The notes beneath the pieces are model-generated. The model saw only the letters and a program-made list of their open reading frames with translations, did not search any database and was not told the DNA's origin. This document shows, piece after piece, positions 13,654 through 15,197 of a DNA stretch of 15,197 nucleotides. The position numbers and the translations under genes are program-made. Origin of the DNA: Moraxella equi (lineage in GTDB: Bacteria > Pseudomonadota > Gammaproteobacteria > Pseudomonadales > Moraxellaceae); the NCBI RefSeq assembly GCF_002027555.1, contig NZ_MXAP01000004.1, forward strand, positions 1 through 15,197, in the 5' to 3' direction. Position 1 is the stretch's first letter, and every line of letters starts with the position of its first letter.

Positions 13654-14748
13654 ATGTTATCTCGTTATACCGTGTTTTTTGTGGCATGTGCCTTACCACT
13701 CTTATTTGCCCATCAGATTGCCCCGAGCATGGCTCATGAGCTAGATTTTTGGCTGTTGTGGGTGATTGCCATGCTTGTGGTGGGTCTGCCTGTCTTATTT
13801 GCCGAGCTTGCCCTATCTGCTCGCAGCGGCAATGGTGTGTGGCTTGGCATGCAAAAGCTTACCCGTGAAGCCGATGCCAAGATGACATGGCGAGCTTTTG
13901 CAGGGCTGTCGGTGTTGGTCTCACTACTCATTGGTGCGACCATGACCGCACGCATTGGGGCAGGACTTCATCAGCACCTACCCCAGCTCAACCTTAGTGT
14001 GCCAAGCGTTGGACTAAGTGCAGGGGCGATGATAGTAGTACTCATCCTAAGCCTACTCAAAACTCGCCTGCTCGGGGTCGGGGTCATCATTGTCACTATC
14101 GGCGGGCTTATCTCGCTCTTTGATGGCGGTCTAGCTAGCGGTGTGAGTGTGCCAACCATCACGTCTGTATCGCTTGACGAGTGGGCAAGGGCGGTCTCTT
14201 TGGCATTACTCTCGGTGGGCGTGGGTACAGGTCTGTACTGGTTCTTGGGCGTGGACATGACCCGACAAGTCATGGATAAGAACAACAAAAAGCCCTTATC
14301 AGGATTGATATTACCCATCTGGCTTACTCAGCTTGTGTTTGGGGCGTTTGCTCTGATGGTCGGCAGTGCCTTTGTCACGCCAACATCCTTTGCCGTGACG
14401 AGTGTGGGCATGCTGTTCATCGCCAGTTTCTTGGTGTACTATGCCATCAGTCAGCTCAAAATCCGCTTTGGACTTATCAAGGGCGTATCTGCTGGTATCG
14501 TGCTTGCCATGCTGTTATCCGCCCTGCCTGCCAACATCGCCCTAATGGCACTGGTCGTCATCAGTCTCTTGACGGTCGTTATCTTGGCGGTGTTCTCTGG
14601 CTTTGTGATGAAAATCAGCCACTTACGCAAAACTTTTAACTTTAAAAGTGAAGGGCGTTATAACATCTGGCGAGTACTGGTGCGTATTGGCGTGCCACTT
14701 GCCATCATCATCGCACTCATCGGCTGGGTCGGGCAATGGCTACAATAA
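13654..14748 (+). CDS. Divergent NSS/SNF-like membrane transporter
   Basis: 364-residue integral membrane protein with ten or eleven hydrophobic segments. The GLPVLFAELALSARSG stretch (second segment) and the WARAVSLALLSVGVGTGLYW stretch resemble transmembrane helices 2 and 6 of neurotransmitter:sodium symporters, and the order of segments fits. However, the first helix lacks the usual GxGNxWRFP sodium-site motif, and the protein is shorter than the usual 450 or more residues. Substrate and ion coupling cannot be assigned. I chose the ATG at 13654; an in-frame TTG at 13603 would add 17 residues, and neither has a clear Shine-Dalgarno sequence. It follows the cytochrome c4 terminator and overlaps rnfH by 13 bases, so the two are probably co-expressed. 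An unrelated permease family is possible. Confidence 0.55.
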   Translation: MLSRYTVFFVACALPLLFAHQIAPSMAHELDFWLLWVIAMLVVGLPVLFAELALSARSGNGVWLGMQKLTREADAKMTWRAFAGLSVLVSLLIGATMTARIGAGLHQHLPQLNLSVPSVGLSAGAMIVVLILSLLKTRLLGVGVIIVTIGGLISLFDGGLASGVSVPTITSVSLDEWARAVSLALLSVGVGTGLYWFLGVDMTRQVMDKNNKKPLSGLILPIWLTQLVFGAFALMVGSAFVTPTSFAVTSVGMLFIASFLVYYAISQLKIRFGLIKGVSAGIVLAMLLSALPANIALMALVVISLLTVVILAVFSGFVMKISHLRKTFNFKSEGRYNIWRVLVRIGVPLAIIIALIGWVGQWLQ

Positions 14749-15083
14749 ACATCGCTTTGGCGTATGCAGACGCGGACAGGCACTACTATCAAGAACTTAT
14801 CCTGCCCCACAGAACAACCCTATACCAAGCCCTAGTTCATGCAGGCTGGCTTAGCCTGCCGAATTTTATCGACTTTGGGGCGTGGTGCGACACGCACATG
14901 ACTGCCGACCCTAGCCACAAGGCGTGGTATGTCGGCATATACAGCCAAAAAAAACGCCTAGACACAGTGCTGTCAGATGGCGATAGGGTGGAGATTTATC
15001 GCCCCTTATCCTACGACCCGATGGCACGACGCAAATCCAAATCCAAAGTTCGCCTAAAAAAGCTCGGCTATCGCCCGTTATAG
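14736..15083 (+). CDS. rnfH: RnfH family ubiquitin-like protein (UPF0125)
   Basis: 115-residue cytoplasmic protein with the beta-grasp fold of the RnfH/UPF0125 family. Conserved features are the INIALAYADADRHYYQEL opening, VGIYSQKKRLD (66-76), the family signature DGDRVEIYRPL (81-91) followed by DPMARRK, and a very basic tail (100-115). The name comes from the end of the rnf operon in Rhodobacter; elsewhere it is usually encoded with ratA and its function is unclear. Here neither rnf genes nor ratA are present. It starts 13 bases before the stop of the transporter gene, in another frame, so translational coupling is likely. Confidence 0.85.
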   Translation: MATINIALAYADADRHYYQELILPHRTTLYQALVHAGWLSLPNFIDFGAWCDTHMTADPSHKAWYVGIYSQKKRLDTVLSDGDRVEIYRPLSYDPMARRKSKSKVRLKKLGYRPL

Positions 15084-15114
15084 CTTTTACAGATAATAAT
15101 TTTAAAAACCACAT

Positions 15115-15153
15115 AAAAAATCAGGCAAAGCACCCCACTTTGCCTGATTTTTT
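15115..15153 (+). terminator. Strong intrinsic terminator after rnfH
   Basis: AAAAAA plus TCAGGCAAAG (15115-15130) pairs with CTTTGCCTGA plus TTTTTT (15138-15153) around a seven-base loop. The stem is perfect over 16 bp and ends in six T. The symmetry lets it work in both directions. The last 44 bases of the window show nothing further. Confidence 0.9.
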
Positions 15154-15197
15154 ATCTAATTTTACAATAATTAATTACTACCCCACTCTCAACTAAC

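Overview
The window looks like chromosomal DNA of a gamma-proteobacterium of the Moraxellaceae, most likely Moraxella or a close relative. This rests on moderately AT-rich DNA, protein sequences of gamma-proteobacterial type, the engB / cytochrome c5 / cytochrome c4 cluster seen in Pseudomonas-type genomes, and a short repeat resembling the Correia elements of Neisseria. It is an inference, because no rRNA or tRNA gene is present. There is no phage, CRISPR array or complete insertion sequence.

Layout. (1) 112-1113, minus: homoserine kinase thrB. (2) 1114-1446: a gene-free stretch with two candidate promoters and a possible structured leader. (3) 1447-4701, plus: a compact run of trhP (yegQ), a VapBC-type toxin-antitoxin pair, a periplasmic FKBP-like protein, a DUF4298 protein and the ferredoxin gene yfhL. 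TrhP and YfhL are both needed for tRNA wobble 5-hydroxyuridine in E. coli, so the run is a tRNA-modification cluster with other genes between its two ends. (4) 4724-6226, minus: a YihY/BrkB membrane protein, convergent with yfhL and divergent from 6394-8462, which encodes a small DUF2069-like membrane protein and a BepA-like M48 metalloprotease with TPRs. (5) 8472-8576: a 105-bp Correia-like miniature element, followed by a strong bidirectional terminator at 8646-8676. (6) 8693-10164, minus: yqeY and ltaE (threonine aldolase), overlapping by 4 bp. (7) 10424-12040, minus: engB then rsmI, two ribosome-maturation genes. (8) 12246-15083, plus: cytochrome c5, diheme cytochrome c4, a divergent NSS-like membrane transporter and rnfH. 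Clear intrinsic terminators follow cytochrome c5, cytochrome c4 and rnfH.

Most of the window is housekeeping: amino-acid metabolism, RNA modification, ribosome assembly, envelope quality control and respiratory electron transfer. The accessory parts are the AT-rich toxin-antitoxin pair and the small repeats. The strongest items to follow up are the Correia-like element, the toxin-antitoxin insertion between trhP and yfhL with an antitoxin of unrecognised type, and the DUF4298 gene translationally coupled to yfhL.
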